64,000 nucleotides of DNA from Obelidium mucronatum (GCA_025765595.1 JAIVFH010000016.1:310001-374000), one strand, 5' to 3'; numbered from the stretch's first letter, positions 22,457 to 35,119 are shown. The notes: generated by a model not told the origin, from the sequence alone. Numbers and translations: made by a program.

Positions 22457-23581
22457 TCACTGTTCTACTTCGTCGTTTGCAAGAACGAGCAGCCGTCTCT
22501 TTTGCTCCTCTCGAATTTCATCCTGTTTCCTCTGCTCTGCCGCAACACTGTGAACCTTGAATCCAAATATTTTCGGGACATATCTATCATTCGGTTTAGT
22601 TGGCATAAGTTGGGGGTACACTTGAAGCAACAGGTGTGGGAAAGTCGTTCCAAAGTATGCACCGTCAACAACAGCATGTCGCCGTGACGGTGGAGCATAA
22701 ACGTCTTCACACCTGGGGCAGTAGAGCATCACACTATACTCGTAAATACATCGTTTTTGATTAAAAAACACTGCGCAGTGGTCCAAAATAATATTTTGGG
22801 GGGGAGAGTTACCTTCTGTATCCAGGAACATCACTCAATCCAACAGGCAATACAGCCTGGTTGTGGCACAACACACGCGGACATCTTCCGTATTCAGCGT
22901 GTCTCAGTTTTTCAAACATTTTGACAAGTCCACGAGTTGTTATAACGAAGCGTGCATGAATGAGACCATAGAGATGGCGGGCAGACGTTTCAATCTCCAT
23001 TCTGACTTGGTCTGGCTGTGAATATAAAAAGAAGGGGGGGAGGTTTCAGACGCCCCTCGTGCATTCTTTTTTCTTCTCTTCGTACCAAATTATCCAGGTC
23101 ATGCTCAGCATCCAAATTATCAGTCATGAGAGCAAACGCTTCCTGGTAATGCGGCACTTCTGCACTGATTCCAGTCAAATTAAATCGATCATTAATGTAA
23201 TCCTAACAATTTTTTTTTTTGGGTTGAAATGGCGTTATTGGTTTAAAACTCAAAGTGAGTTGTTTGTAGTGACTGAAGCTTCAAAAAAAAAAAAACTAAC
23301 ACACACCTCATCGATTTCACAAAAGAACTCGTTTCCCTTCAACGAGAGAAACCACTCAATCCAATAAGCTGTTGAGACGTCTGATTCGGAATAGTTTGAT
23401 GACTCTTGGTCCTACAAGATTGGGGCAAAATCCGATTGGTGAGCTAAGTTGCAATCATTGTTGTACAACACCACTCCCGCAGACAGTCTTTTTCAGCATA
23501 AGAAGTTGAAGCATTCATAAGCTGGAGATGTGTGTATGTGCGAGGGACGGCGAGTGTCGGCTGTCTGCTTACTTGGTCCAT
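22457..23581 (-). CDS. casein kinase 2 regulatory subunit beta
   Basis: Regulatory subunit that dimerises through a zinc finger and holds two catalytic alpha subunits. Landmarks: [35 protein letters not shown], the acidic DNLDAEHDLDNL loop, ARHLYGLIHARFVITTRGL, the four zinc-finger cysteines in YGRCPRVLCHN and MLYCPRCEDVY, and the AYFGTTFPHLLLQVYP block. The predicted first exon is only 9 nt (23581-23573, Met-Asp-Gln), ending at a strong GTAAGC donor and joined over a 161-bp intron to an exon that starts Asp-Gln-Glu-Ser-Ser. An alternative exon starting MNASTSYAEKD (around 23519) has a weaker donor. Four further introns separate the conserved blocks. Confidence 0.93.
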
Positions 23582-23673
23582 TTATCAAAAAGAAGTTGGT
23601 CACTCAATAAAAATAAATATACCAAAGAGAAAAAGGACTGAACAATCAGGCAAAAAAGGAAAGCAAATAATAT

Positions 23674-25705
23674 TCAGAAAAAGCGAACACCCTTCTCAAC
23701 TTCTAGCACAAGTGTAGGACTCACACACATTCCCATTTCACCATCATGGACGCCATACACGGATCGAATCTCTGAGTCTAACGAGCTGCTTCCATCCACG
23801 ACTATCATTACACGACCTTGCAAATCCATGCCGTTAAGGACAACTTGCGTAATATCAGGCGATACCCAAACTTCACCAGCCTCCCAACCTTCCCCTTCGT
23901 CACTCCACTCAATGAACTCATTCCCCATCGCCAATACCGAATTTTTTTGCTTTGTATTATGACGTGCTGCGATAAAATCCATACTCTCATGTTCTTGTTG
24001 CACAATTGCTGCTGCAGGAGCTGTGGCACTAGAGCAAAACTCCCCAGAGTCAAAATCAACCATGGAACTCTGTGGAAGAGATCCAATACGAATCGCAATA
24101 ACTTCACTTAAAAAGGAATCTTTCTTTCCGCCCGCACCAACAACCCAAGACTTGGAGTGGGATCCCATCACTTGCAATCGTGCACTCCTAATCACATCCC
24201 CTCTTTCATGGCTGAATGCACTTTTTGGAATCTCGTATCGAAGGGTATGAATGAATGAGTTACGAGTTGAATTGGCTAGAAATAATGAATGTGATCCACA
24301 TTTGGTTTCCCCAGTGATTTGATTAAGTGACACAACGTCTTGCGGTTTCTTGATGCCTACTTCAATGAGATCGACTTGCGGTTTGAAGTTGTCAGCGGTG
24401 AAAGTTTTTGATGGATTTAATGGGTCGCTGTGGATCCAAAAGTCGTCCCACTTTTTCCCATCGATATCCTTGAATTTGCAATGAGCGAGCTGTTGGACAT
24501 TGTGTTTGTTGAATGTGCAAAGAAGGGCCCCGTAATTTGCTTTGTTGTCTTGTGCTACAGAGGCGGCCCACCACGGGTTTTTTTGAGAGTTTTTGAACCA
24601 CTTGCGAATGCTTTCGCCACCAAGCCCACTGACAAACGCGAATGTTTCCCCAGGTTTGATGTTGAGCGTGTTGTTTGTGTCCACGACTTTTTGTTGCTCA
24701 AAGTGGGACATTAGATGGGTGCGTTCATAGGAATGTTCGTGGGATGTTGCGATAATTGCCCCATGTTTACGACAAGTTTCTATTCAAATGAAACAACGAT
24801 TTTTAGTTATATCTCCCAAAAAGTTGCGGCTGCACTTATCGTACCATATACTTCATATCCAGTTTCGTTCTCTTTATCGCCTGTTTGGTAGGCTTTCTGA
24901 TTTTTATGCCATCCACATATTTTCCATGGGGTTGACTTGTAGTTTTCAAGAGACAAGTCAATGAATTGTGCGTGGTTCTGTCCCAATGATCCGACACCAG
25001 ACAAGGCAAATACCTGGACAACACGATGATTAACTCTGAACGACTTGATTAAACCCAACTCACCATTCCCTTCCATGTACATATCATGTTCGCTCCATAC
25101 TCTCCATAACATGAGATATCTTCAATTTTCCCTAATCTTTCAAGAAACCTGTCACGATACCCTCCTCGTCCATACCACTCCAAGATATCGTGGTTACCCA
25201 CCACACCAATAAAAGGAAAATCAGCCCCCACTTCAGAATCAATCATGTCCAAGAAGGCATCAGGGGAATCCACGTAGTCGTAATCTCCAGTCATCAACGT
25301 CAACTCTGCGCCCCAGTCGCTGATCATCTTTAGCACTTTGGAAGGGTGTTTTCCGAGACCGAAATCGGCTACAATCGCCACTCTGAGATCCGAGGTATCA
25401 CCCTTTTCTCTCTTCTTTCGTGGCTTTTTGCCGGTTCCATGTTTTCCTCCCTTCTTCTTCTTTGTCTTTTTCAGCGTCGTTTCTTGATCCCGAACCTCCG
25501 ATTGAGCCGAAGCTGATATCAGAGGCAGATGCGAAACGCAGTTCTTGATGCAAGCCGATGGTATCAAGGCCTCAATGTCCACGGATAAACTGTCCTTCAA
25601 GTGGGTGATATAGCTGGCCGAGTGGTCTTTGGCACATGTAGCTCCGAATCCGGCGACAGCCTTGACTATCGCCAGAATCCCAGCAATAGATACAACACCC
25701 TTCAT
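23674..25705 (-). CDS. secreted calcineurin-like metallophosphoesterase
   Basis: A signal peptide (VVSIAGILAIVKAVAGF) precedes a Lys-rich low-complexity spacer (KKTKKKKGGKHGTGKK). The calcineurin-like phosphoesterase core follows: VAIVADFG (first metal ligand), TGDYDYV, VGNHDILEW and, after two introns, an ATSHEHSYER block giving the late metal-binding His residues. The distances resemble purple-acid-phosphatase-like or generic Metallophos proteins. The C-terminal half (about 250 residues) has no obvious family; it includes GLGGESIRKW right after the metal sites and a beta-rich carbohydrate-binding-like region (inference). The start is the first ATG of the signal peptide. Substrate unknown. 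Confidence 0.85.
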
Positions 25706-25797
25706 CAATTGTTCTTTTTAGGTTATTTCTTTTTTTTATTTATTTGAAATAACAAGAGTGAAGGAAGAATCGAATAAATTTTTTGAAAGCACATTTT

Positions 25798-28091
25798 TCA
25801 TTTCGCGTGATTTGATTGGCTGGAGTTGTTGATAACTCGATCCATTGCAGCTTTTGGATTCGCATTGGCTTTCCGGTTGTGCCAGGGATCAAGTTCCTTG
25901 GATTCTACAGGCATGTACCGGACCACGAATCCGAGACGGCGATAAGTGTTTATGTTTTTGAAATGTGTGCATGATGGGAATGGAAGGGATTTGCGGAGCA
26001 CGCCGCGCATTATTGGTACAACGTTCTTGCCTTCGGCTTGGAATTCTTGGATTGCATCTTTTGCGTATTTTTCAAACTTCAGGTTATCGTCAATGATCTG
26101 TTGTTTTTTTGTTCGAGTTCAGGAAAAGAACCATATCATACTCTGCAAATCTAGTTTACCGCTTGGTTGAAGGATCGTTCCAGTTGTTTCATTTCGGCAT
26201 GATGCTTTTCATCGGTTTGCTTCTTTTCCTTCTGTATCAAGAGTTAAGATGCGGATAAAGGGCAAAGTCAAAGATGCAACGCACAATTTGCTGAAGATGA
26301 GCATTTTTGAGGTCACGCAATCGATTAGATCGAGTAATTGCTCTTTGTAAATTGTCTTGCTCAAACTCTATCTTGTACTGCTCATGCACTTCTCTTGTGT
26401 GGATTCCATCTAGCTTTTCTGCTTCCTCGTTCGCCTCACGCTCCTTGATCTGAAATTTCCACAGTTTGAGTATGAGAAATGATGTCCTGGCAATTTGATA
26501 CCTTAAGTCTTCTGTACTCGTTGATTTCAGCAATGCGAGCGTCCCGTTTCCGTTGTTTCTCAGCTTCCTTTCGTTCAAAATCTCCTTCATGCGCATGTTC
26601 CAATTTAAAGCGGAAATCTTCAAGCTTTCCATCATGCTCTGTGTTCAGCTTGACATTGAGATTCGAAACCTTTTCAAATATCTCTGCCTTGTGGCTGTTT
26701 TGGGAAAGTCAGAGACTACACATTTGATCAAAGAAAACAAATTATATTTACGCGTTCTTTTGATTTTCGCGTTGCTTCTTTGTGGCTTGCACTTTTGCTT
26801 GCATTTCGTTGAAGTGGTCATTAACGTAGTAGAGATCGTCATCGCTGGATTTGATAGCAGCCCGAGTTTTCTAAAGGAATCCACAAAACTCAACTTGAGT
26901 TTAAGTGCACATATAGAAGTCTTTACCTTTCGATCCTCAATATTCTTTTGAAGCTCAATGTTGGTGTTTTTGACAAGCTCTCTGCGAGCCGCTTGAGCTT
27001 GGGCTTTTTCGATGGCGATTTCTTCATTGATTTGGCGGTCAATCTTGCTTTGAAACTCTCGTTCGGCCTTGAATTTTTGTTTAAAGATTTGCTGACTTCA
27101 AAGCTCCAATAAGTACGTTACCTCGCGTTCCTTCAACTTGATTAAAAACTCTTTCTTTGCTTGCTCACGCTGCTCTGCGGCACATTTTAATCGCGCTCGG
27201 TGATCAAGTTCAGCTTTGACTAGTTGTCTGATTTCCGCCTCTTTATCGCGGCGAAGTGCCTCAGTTTCGTCGTACTCATGAGACTTGAGAAGAGCGTCAA
27301 GTTTTTTCTTGTGTTCTATTTGAAGATCGCGTTCCTGCAATCATTGTATTGTCTTGTTTTAGAGAGGAAATAATAAATCATAAAAAATCAACTTACGTGC
27401 AGAACATTTGATAAATTCATTTGGTCTTTAAGAGCTCGCATCTGAGGCATAGTCATGTATTGCATCATTCTTGCCTTTTCGACACGCTCTTTGCGTTCTT
27501 GGGTCTGGAGAACATGCCATTCAGCATCAATACGGTTTCGCTCTTGTTCAGCCAATCGATCTTTTTCTGCCTGAAACGCAAGTCTTTTTGCTCGCTGGCC
27601 AAGAACAGTGTTTGTCCACTTCTTGACCATGTGTTGAGATTTCTGGTGAAGAGCTTTCTTCTATTTGTTTTATTGGGTGAGTTTGTCGGCTTGTTGATAA
27701 CCTTCTTTGTGGTCCAACTTACCTCCTCTTGCATTTTATCCAGTAGCAATTGAGTGTCGGTCTTTTCTGTAAGTGCCAATGCTCTTGCCTTGTTGTATTC
27801 CTTCTCAGGAAGCCTTGCAACGTATGGAGGCCGATGGTATTTCGTTGCTCCCTTGTGTTTGGAACTGAAGAGGGGAATCGGAGCTGTGGTGATATTGCTG
27901 TGAAGAGCTGAGATATAATATGTGGGAAATGGTTTAATTCAAGTTTTGTGAACGCTAACGCGGGGCGATGATTCTTTTGTATCGGCGCAAGGGGTTATGG
28001 GATTGTCTCGATGTAGCTGCAGTCAAGGGGAAAGAAAACGTTTACCATCATGCTCCATTTTTGGCAACGCGGGAAGGTCGGTGGTAGCCAT
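25798..28091 (-). CDS. axonemal coiled-coil protein, CFAP210/CCDC173-like
   Basis: Highly charged coiled-coil protein with the trichohyalin-plectin-homology style. It begins MATTDLPALPKMEHD and continues with the PPYVARLPEKEYNKA segment. The central part (RAKRLAFQAEKDRLAEQERNRIDAEW; KARMMQYMTMPQMRALKDQMNLSNVLHERDLQIEHKK) follows the pattern of CFAP210 proteins, which sit inside doublet microtubules of motile cilia. Further Glu/Lys/Arg-rich exons follow, ending SQSNHAK. About ten short introns interrupt the gene. Other TPH-domain axonemal proteins (CFAP45, CFAP53) are possible alternatives, but the order of blocks favours CFAP210. It shares the flagellar theme with DRC4 in the same window. Confidence 0.75.
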
Positions 28092-28325
28092 TTTATCAGT
28101 TCGCGTGGGGCTTCTACTCTAAGTCTAATGTTCTACGGGACGGAAACGCGATAGCTGTGTCGGGATACGACGGATTCAAGGCAGAAAGACGAAAGATGGT
28201 CGACAGTTGAGATTTCCAGAAAATATCAGTGGGGAGAGAGTGGTGATTTGAATGGCAATCTTGGAAGATTAACACAAAATCAAAGTCAAAATAACAATTT
28301 GAAAATCAATTCTCATGTTTTAATT

Positions 28326-31201
28326 TTATACAACCAAATAGCTTTGAATTCTTGTGATGTCATTCTCCAAATTTTGAATCCACAAGACGAATATCCTGGC
28401 CTCCTGTGCAGCAAGACCAATCTGAGTCTTTTCCCGCCTCAAATCTTCACTCAAGAGCGCAAGACTTTGCTTGGCAGTTTGGATTTCCTCAATCGCTTTC
28501 ATTAACGCCGAGTTGGGTGTTATGATTGTTGTGGAAGACCGAGCCTTGTCCCCCGACTCACGGCGTGTGTCCTTTGGCTGTTGTTTGAAGGATGCAAACA
28601 CACCGGAGAAGCTTGATGACCTTCGTGAGGAGAAGCTATTATCAATTGGACTCAATGGGCTGGAAGGATATAAGGATGTAAAGGTATTGTTCAGGCTGGT
28701 ACTTGAACTTGTTTCCATGTTTGTCAATTCCAAAGCAGAAGAAACCGCGGTATCTAGTCTACGAATAACGTCTAAAGCTTGAACTAACAAAGAGTCCGTC
28801 TTTGTGAATTGATTGAACTTGTAGGCTCTTGTGATTTGCTTGGCACTGATTTTTATCGTTTCCAAATCCATTTTCACTTGGGTGGGCGATCTTTCTTGAG
28901 TTGGCGTAAGAGGAGGTGTGGGTCTACCAGAAAATTGAATGTGTGTGGCGGACGAATCAGTGGGCGAATCCAAGCGAGAATCAGAGGAGATGCGAAATGA
29001 TTGCTTGAGCGCTGACTGGGAAGAAATCCGTTTTTTGAGAAAAGCAAGTTGGTTTTGAAGATCAATGATAATGGAGTCTCGATAGTCCGTAGCTTGAGTT
29101 GACCTTTCTTCAGTTGCTTGTGCTGTTCGAATTTGATCCACCAAAGCCGAGCGTTTCAATTCCTCCAAATTGTTTTGGCTCTCTTGCAGCTGAAATTGAA
29201 GGCCCTGTACTGTTTTTGTGAATGAATCCTCCATATTCTTCATCTCCGAAAATAACACTTCCAGCTCGTTCTGCGCCGCAATCAGCTCGATGTCTTTAGC
29301 TTGAGCCAATTCATAAGGATTCTCAATATCGCGAGGAACATCAACAGACGACGAGGAGCGAATAACATCGCTTTCGACATCACAGACAGACCCGTTTTTG
29401 CTGCTGCTTGAAACCGACTCAAGACGGGTCAACCTAGCGAGATGAGACTCCGATTCTCGTCGAGTTCTGGCTAGTTCTGTCTTGAGGGAGCCAATCGTCT
29501 TGGTGTCCGAATCGATTGCATTTAGCATATCCTTTTTGATGTCATCAAGCTCCGCAACTTGACCCAAATACCGCTTTTCTCGACTTTCGAAATCACTCAC
29601 AGTATGTGAATGTAATTCCTGCAAATGGGCCAACTCTTGTTTTAGCGACGAGATTTCTTCTTTCTGCGAGGATGACTCGGATATAGCCTTTTCCATCTGT
29701 TCAGTTTGTTGAGCGGCCTTGAGGGAATTGTTTTGTAACGCAAGGTGCATTTGAATACTGAGTTCTTCCAGTTCCTTGGAATGTTCAACTGCTTCTGTTT
29801 CCCGGGCAATCAGACTGGATTCCAAAGATCGCACAGTTTTTTCATGCGCGGTTCTTGTTTCTTCTAATTGTAGTGCGAGAGCTTTGATCTCATCGTCTTT
29901 GGCTGCAACTTGTTTGACGAGCTCTATAGCGGATGTAGAGATATCTTTAGAGAGAGCGTCAATCTGCTGGTTCAATGTTTGGAGAGTAGTTTCTTTGAGG
30001 TTCAGTTGTCTGCGGAGAGAATCGATGGTTTCGTTTTTGAATTGTAGCGTTGTTGATAATTCATGTTCAAGTGCCGCTATCTTCGAGTCACGAATCTCAA
30101 GTTCTTGAGTCGCGTGATCCAAACGCGTGCGCTGAATTGCTACAGTGTTGTTAAGCTCCTGGACGAGGGAGTCCATCATCGCACTTGATATTTCAGGGCT
30201 CGCGCCGGTGCCTTGGTTTGTTGCTTGAGTAGCGTCAGCAGCTGCCGAAAGAATAGCTGTGTTGGATGCAGGAACTGACTCGGAACGCCGTATTTTCATA
30301 GATGGTGCGTTATGTATTGATTGCTTGCGAGTAATTGCCGCAGGAACAGGTGGACCTGCTTCTGACTGAATAATGACATGAGAATCAGTACAAATGATTC
30401 CTACGGTTTTTAAAACTTACACTCGACTTCCTTTTGTCTTCACGGGCAGCAATAGATTGCTTTCGCATTGCAGAAGATTGAGAAGACACACTGCCCTGTA
30501 TTTTTTAGTCAGAAAACAAGCCAAACTTTTAACACCCAAATATCAGAGGCACAAAATAAATACATTTAGCGATGTAGTTCTCTGCATTGATATTGATTGT
30601 CGATGCGAAGTTGTGGCTACCGGTGCTACAGATGGTGCTTCAGTCTAAATCGAACAAGGAGATGAGCGGTGATCAGGACAAAGTTGGAACTTACGGATGA
30701 AGGCTTCAAATTTGGTCTGACTGAAACTGAACGTCTTTGTGAAGGCGGCAAAGGTGGGCTCTGTTTAGAAGATAAGCCCATTTTTGTGGGATGGGAGTGA
30801 TTACACCATACGTACAGCTGACGACTGCGTGGTTGAATTCTTTGGAGCAGCGGCTGATACTCTTCGCTGAGATAGAGTTACCGACGGCGAGCTGCCAACC
30901 TGCAGTGCGGATAAAAAAGTACGTTTTAGCGCTCTCGATAGATCATCGCAACTGGTCTTACCTCTGGCTGCCGTACCGCTTCTGAGTTGCGCCGACTTCT
31001 ACTATCACTGGCAGAGATACTGCTCGATCCAGAAATTGCCTCTGGCTGTGATTGCTTGACGGCAAGAGTGGCAGCGTATTCCTTTCCTCTTTGCGATGCA
31101 GTTTTCCCAAACAGATTGAGACTCAGGGATTGCTTTGAAAGAGAAGCCGTGAATCGAGTAGTGAAACTGGGCGTTGGGGCCGACTGCGACGAAGTGTCCA
31201 T
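28326..31201 (-). CDS. long coiled-coil protein, unknown function
   Basis: The N-terminal part is Ser/Arg/Pro-rich and split into several small exons (start MDTSSQSAPTPSF at 31201). Each small exon contributes short RRxS-type patches (SQRRVS, SQRRSVSV, HRQSIS, TRKQSIH, KIRRSES). The large last exon encodes about 600 residues of near-continuous coiled coil (for example VQELNNTVAIQRTRLDHATQ and LEHELSTTLQFKNETIDSLRR). The C-terminal portion (LVQALDVIRRLDTAVSSALEL and LMKAIEEIQTAKQSLALLSEDLRREKTQIG) ends in LVV. The recurring RRxS/RKQS sites could be phosphorylated by basophilic kinases; that is inference. I do not recognise an orthologue. Confidence 0.7.
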
Positions 31202-31279
31202 AGTGTTTTCGAGTGTAAGTTTACAAAAATTCCATCAACAATCCATGTCACTTCATTTCAAAAAACAGAGAAAGCTGGG

Positions 31280-32202
31280 TTACAAAACACCCCACATGTC
31301 TTCAAAAGCACAGGTAAGTTTTCCACACGTAACACTTGCACTCAGAGGATATTCGGAAATTGAAATCTTCTCGTCGACAATGTCATCCACCCAATCGTCA
31401 GACCCATGCGCTACGACAGAAGAATTACAAAACGGATAGAAAAAAGACAGTGCAAAATAATTACCCATTGCGCCAATGAAAAAAACGACTGGATCATCGG
31501 ATGGCAACGTTTTGACAAAATCTCCAATCTTGACAACCGCACTGTCAGAGCTCATGGTGATTTTACGTGCATTAGGAGGTAAATGTTTTGTGACGGGACT
31601 TTCAATGACATTCAAAAGTTTGTCATGGCCTTCCACGGAACGGATAGATAGTTTGTGCAAAAGTTGGACTGGGGGAAAAAAAACACACGTAGTTAGCTAT
31701 TCTCACGTACATCGCAATACCGTCTTACCCATTAATCCGCAAAATCTTTTGAAAGTTCTGGGAATTCGCACATGCGGATTTACTTCAATCAACACGTTCT
31801 TTGTAGTGTGAATATACACCTGAAGCAAACCAGCTTTGTTCAATGGCGAATCTAGCAGAGTCAGCAAACACTAAAGAAGGGAAGAGGGTTAAATCAAACA
31901 CTTGTAAACTCCCTCAAACCTGGTGCGAAATGTCTGGCCGGCTTTCAGACAGGTCTCGTTTCGCTTTTTTCAGAATATGGCCGTGATCATCGCAATTCAG
32001 CAAAGCATAATGGCCTTCTTTTCCTTTGCCCTACATTGGTTGCCGCAGTTGCAGTTGTTGGTCCATCCTATTATCAGTCACTCACCAACTTCACAGTTTC
32101 AAGAGACGCTTGCTCGAGTACAACAATAAGACGCTTCTGAGTAGCTTTTTCGGTCGATGTCTTTGCTGTTCGTGGTGGCCGTTGCGGCTGAAGAAACTCC
32201 AT
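31280..32202 (-). CDS. EMG1: rRNA pseudouridine N1-methyltransferase Nep1/Emg1
   Basis: SPOUT-class methyltransferase that methylates a pseudouridine in 18S rRNA and is needed for small-subunit assembly in the nucleolus. Exons in order give [15 protein letters not shown], a [13 protein letters not shown] block, [61 protein letters not shown], the FFIGAMAHG block and [23 protein letters not shown] at the end, all typical for the family. Five short introns. The start at 32202 gives a short N-terminal tail ([14 protein letters not shown]). Confidence 0.94.
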
Positions 32203-32380
32203 TGTGTTGTTTTGGTAGACAAAAAAATAAGGAGCAAAAAAAAACAAAAAAAAAAGATACGTTGTGAACACCAGAACTGAAGAATTATAATTTATTGTAG
32301 TAGAATAATAAAACTGGGATAGGCAGTGCGGTTTGTCACTTTGGAAATCTTGTTTGCAAAAATAAACCATCCTGCAATTC

Positions 32381-35046
32381 ATGACTGCCAACTTCACAAG
32401 TCTCCTTCACAGATCGCTCTTGCTGGAAGTACAGGAAGCGATCGAAGAGCTCGTTAGGTACAAGGAGAGAGCTGTATCTCAGCTGAGACACGTCGAAACG
32501 CGATTAATTTCTGCCATCCACGAAGGTAACTCTGCCGCCACAGGAAAATACGTTGACACGTAACATTCATTTTACTTCAAAAAGCGGAAACCGCACGTTC
32601 TGACGGCTCGTATCCCCGTGGAAGCCCACCGCTTTCACGAAAACCTTCTGAATCCGTCCATGATTTGGGAATCAGATGGACTGGAACTGATTACATGGCT
32701 CCGATGGATGCCAATAACTCTCAGCCAGTGTCCATGTTTGCACCCAAAGTGAAAACCAAATTTCGAGCTGTCAGCAAACAAAGTTTAACTTATGAAGGGT
32801 CAAAGCCGCAAGCCAGAGACGGATCGGGACTCTCGCGAAGGAAAACTTCAGGAGGTGCCCCAAATAGCCTGAAAATAAGCAAATCGGCATTAGTGGGAAG
32901 CACATCTGTCGCATCCTTCACAAAGTCACGGCCAACTGTCAACGGAACGAGTTCTACACCTTCAGATATTATATCTCCACCCGTAACATTTAAAAGACCC
33001 CCTTCTGCTGCATCATCTGCGGGAAACCTTGTAATGCATTCATCTGCAATAGCTGCCACTTCCGACAAGTCCAAAGAAAGCATCCTACAAATAGAATCCC
33101 ATGAATCTAGTAACTCATTTGAAAAGGAAGCAGTTAACGCTGTCGTGAACGCAAGCGTCTCGCAGTCGGGAGAAATAATGGATGTACTACCAGAACTACC
33201 ACATGCAATGAGTTTGCGAGGCAACAAAACGAAAAAACCAATATTTCGTGACTTACAGTCGCTCCAGACTGTGATAGATGGTGACGAAGAGGACGGAGGA
33301 AAATCCACAGTTGGATCTCCAAAACCTATCATGCAACTTACTTATACGCCAACTCCCGAGCCACGAGATATTCGAATGATTTGGATGGATATTGTTTTTA
33401 GAATATTTCTATTGCCTGCGTTTGATAGCAAAGGGCGATCAGTTGTATTAGATAACGTTGAAAGGGGTGAAGTCACTTTCAAAGCCAATGGGTTGCATCC
33501 AAGATCAATTTTCAATGCTTTATGGGATTTGACAACCAATGTCCTTTTTCTCGCAGTGTTTTGTTTAGTCCCACTCTATATTGCTTTCGATGAATTTTCT
33601 GGCTTGAATCTATTTTCGCTGTGTGTTACTGGGCTGTTCTTCATTGACACCGTCATCACAATTATAACTCCCCAACCGGAATCTTCAACAATTATTTGTA
33701 GCTTCCGTGAATATGAAGCTCTTCGTCCAACACTGACCAAATGGGTTGCAAAATGGGTGGGGATTCATGGACTGTTGGAAATCTTGCCAATCATTCCCCT
33801 CGAATTCATCTTTTCCAGCATTCAATACAGTCACCTCTTTCTTCTCCTTCGCTTAGTTAGACTTGCGAGACTTCCTCAAATCAGTTCACGATGCTCTTTC
33901 TTAAATCGATGGAAGTTTCAAATTGACGAAGTTTTTGGCTTTGGCATATCGAAAATTATACCGATTTTGATTGCTATGCTGGGATTTTTGCACTATAATG
34001 CATGCACCATGTACTACTTGGGAAGACTGACTGGTTTTATTGAATGGGGAGTGCTCTGGCCCGAGATTGAAACAGCCCATATGTTTGAGTTCTACTGTTG
34101 GACATTTTATCAATCTGTTGGTGCCATGTTTCCGCTTTCTTTTATGCCACAAACACCCATAGAGCAACTCTTTGCTTCTGTCTACGTCATAAGCGCAGCG
34201 ACTTTGTATGGTGCGTTTTTAGGGGCCATATCATCTGCCACTATGTCAATCAACCCGTCTGGTAAAATGTATCAGGTAAGTTAAAAGATCAAAGTAGAAT
34301 TCTTTCAGAGCTAAGCGGCAAGCTCGTAGCAAAAAATGGAACAGCTGTCCGACTATGTTAAATTCAAGAATTTGACGGCCGAAACAGAAGATAAGCTTTT
34401 TAGCTACTATGAAACAAAGTACCGTGGCAAGTTTTTCGAAGAGGAAATGCTCCTCTCTGAAATGAATGAATCGCTGCGAGCGGTGTGGCTATTTTTTTTA
34501 TTTTTGTGTAAAAGTTTCATATACCTTAAACTTAAAACCTTTGTAGGAAATTTGTTTACAAAACACCAGGGATCTTATCGAACGCGTTCCGTTTTTGCGG
34601 AGGAAGGCAGGTGATGGACGAGATGAGATCTTTCTTGGGCGAATTGCAACAGCTCTCAAGCAGCAGTACTATGTTGCAGGCGATTTCATCACGAAACAAG
34701 GAGATTCTGGACAGGATATGTTCTTCATTCTTTCGGGAAGAGTAGATGTCTTTGTAAATGGTACCAAGGTTGTCTCTCTGTACGACAAGACTTACATTGG
34801 AGGTTCGTGTTCTATAATGTTACAAAGAAAATTAAAATTGGTGTGTCTGGAACTCTAGAAGTCGCGTTGATCGCAAAAACACTACGAACTGCAACAGTTC
34901 AATCTGCTATACCATCAGTACTATATCGACTGACATATGCAGACTTTCATCAAGTCCTGGACGAGTTTTTGGACATGAAGATCATGATAGCCGCTCTAGC
35001 TCAAGAACGGACAAAGCTGATGGAGAACCTCACAGTGAAGGACTGA
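32381..35046 (+). CDS. HCN/CNG-type cyclic-nucleotide-gated cation channel
   Basis: A six-helix channel subunit with cytoplasmic cyclic-nucleotide-binding domain. A short coiled first exon (joined at a split Ala codon) and a long Ser-rich N-terminus precede the transmembrane part. S1 is around LFLAVFCLVPLYIAF. S4 is LLLRLVRLARLPQI with three Arg spaced by three. S6 is VYVISAATLYGAFLGAISS. The C-linker follows the HCN pattern (MEQLSDYVKFKNLTAETEDKL, RGKFFEEEMLLSEMN). The CNBD keeps GDFITKQGDSGQDMFFI and the phosphate-binding cassette GEVALIAKTLRTATV, so nucleotide binding looks intact. The pore segment reads SVGAMFPLSF where HCN has CIGYG and EAG has SVGFG. Ion selectivity is therefore uncertain. 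Exon joins at YIG/EVAL and at MYQ/QKMEQ are in phase. A role in zoospore sensory signalling is inference. Confidence 0.88.
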
Positions 35047-35119
35047 AGAAATCGTCAAAGTTTATTAAATTTCTTTTACAGTTGTTTTCAAAAAGAAAAC
35101 CATATCCATTTTTGGTCAC

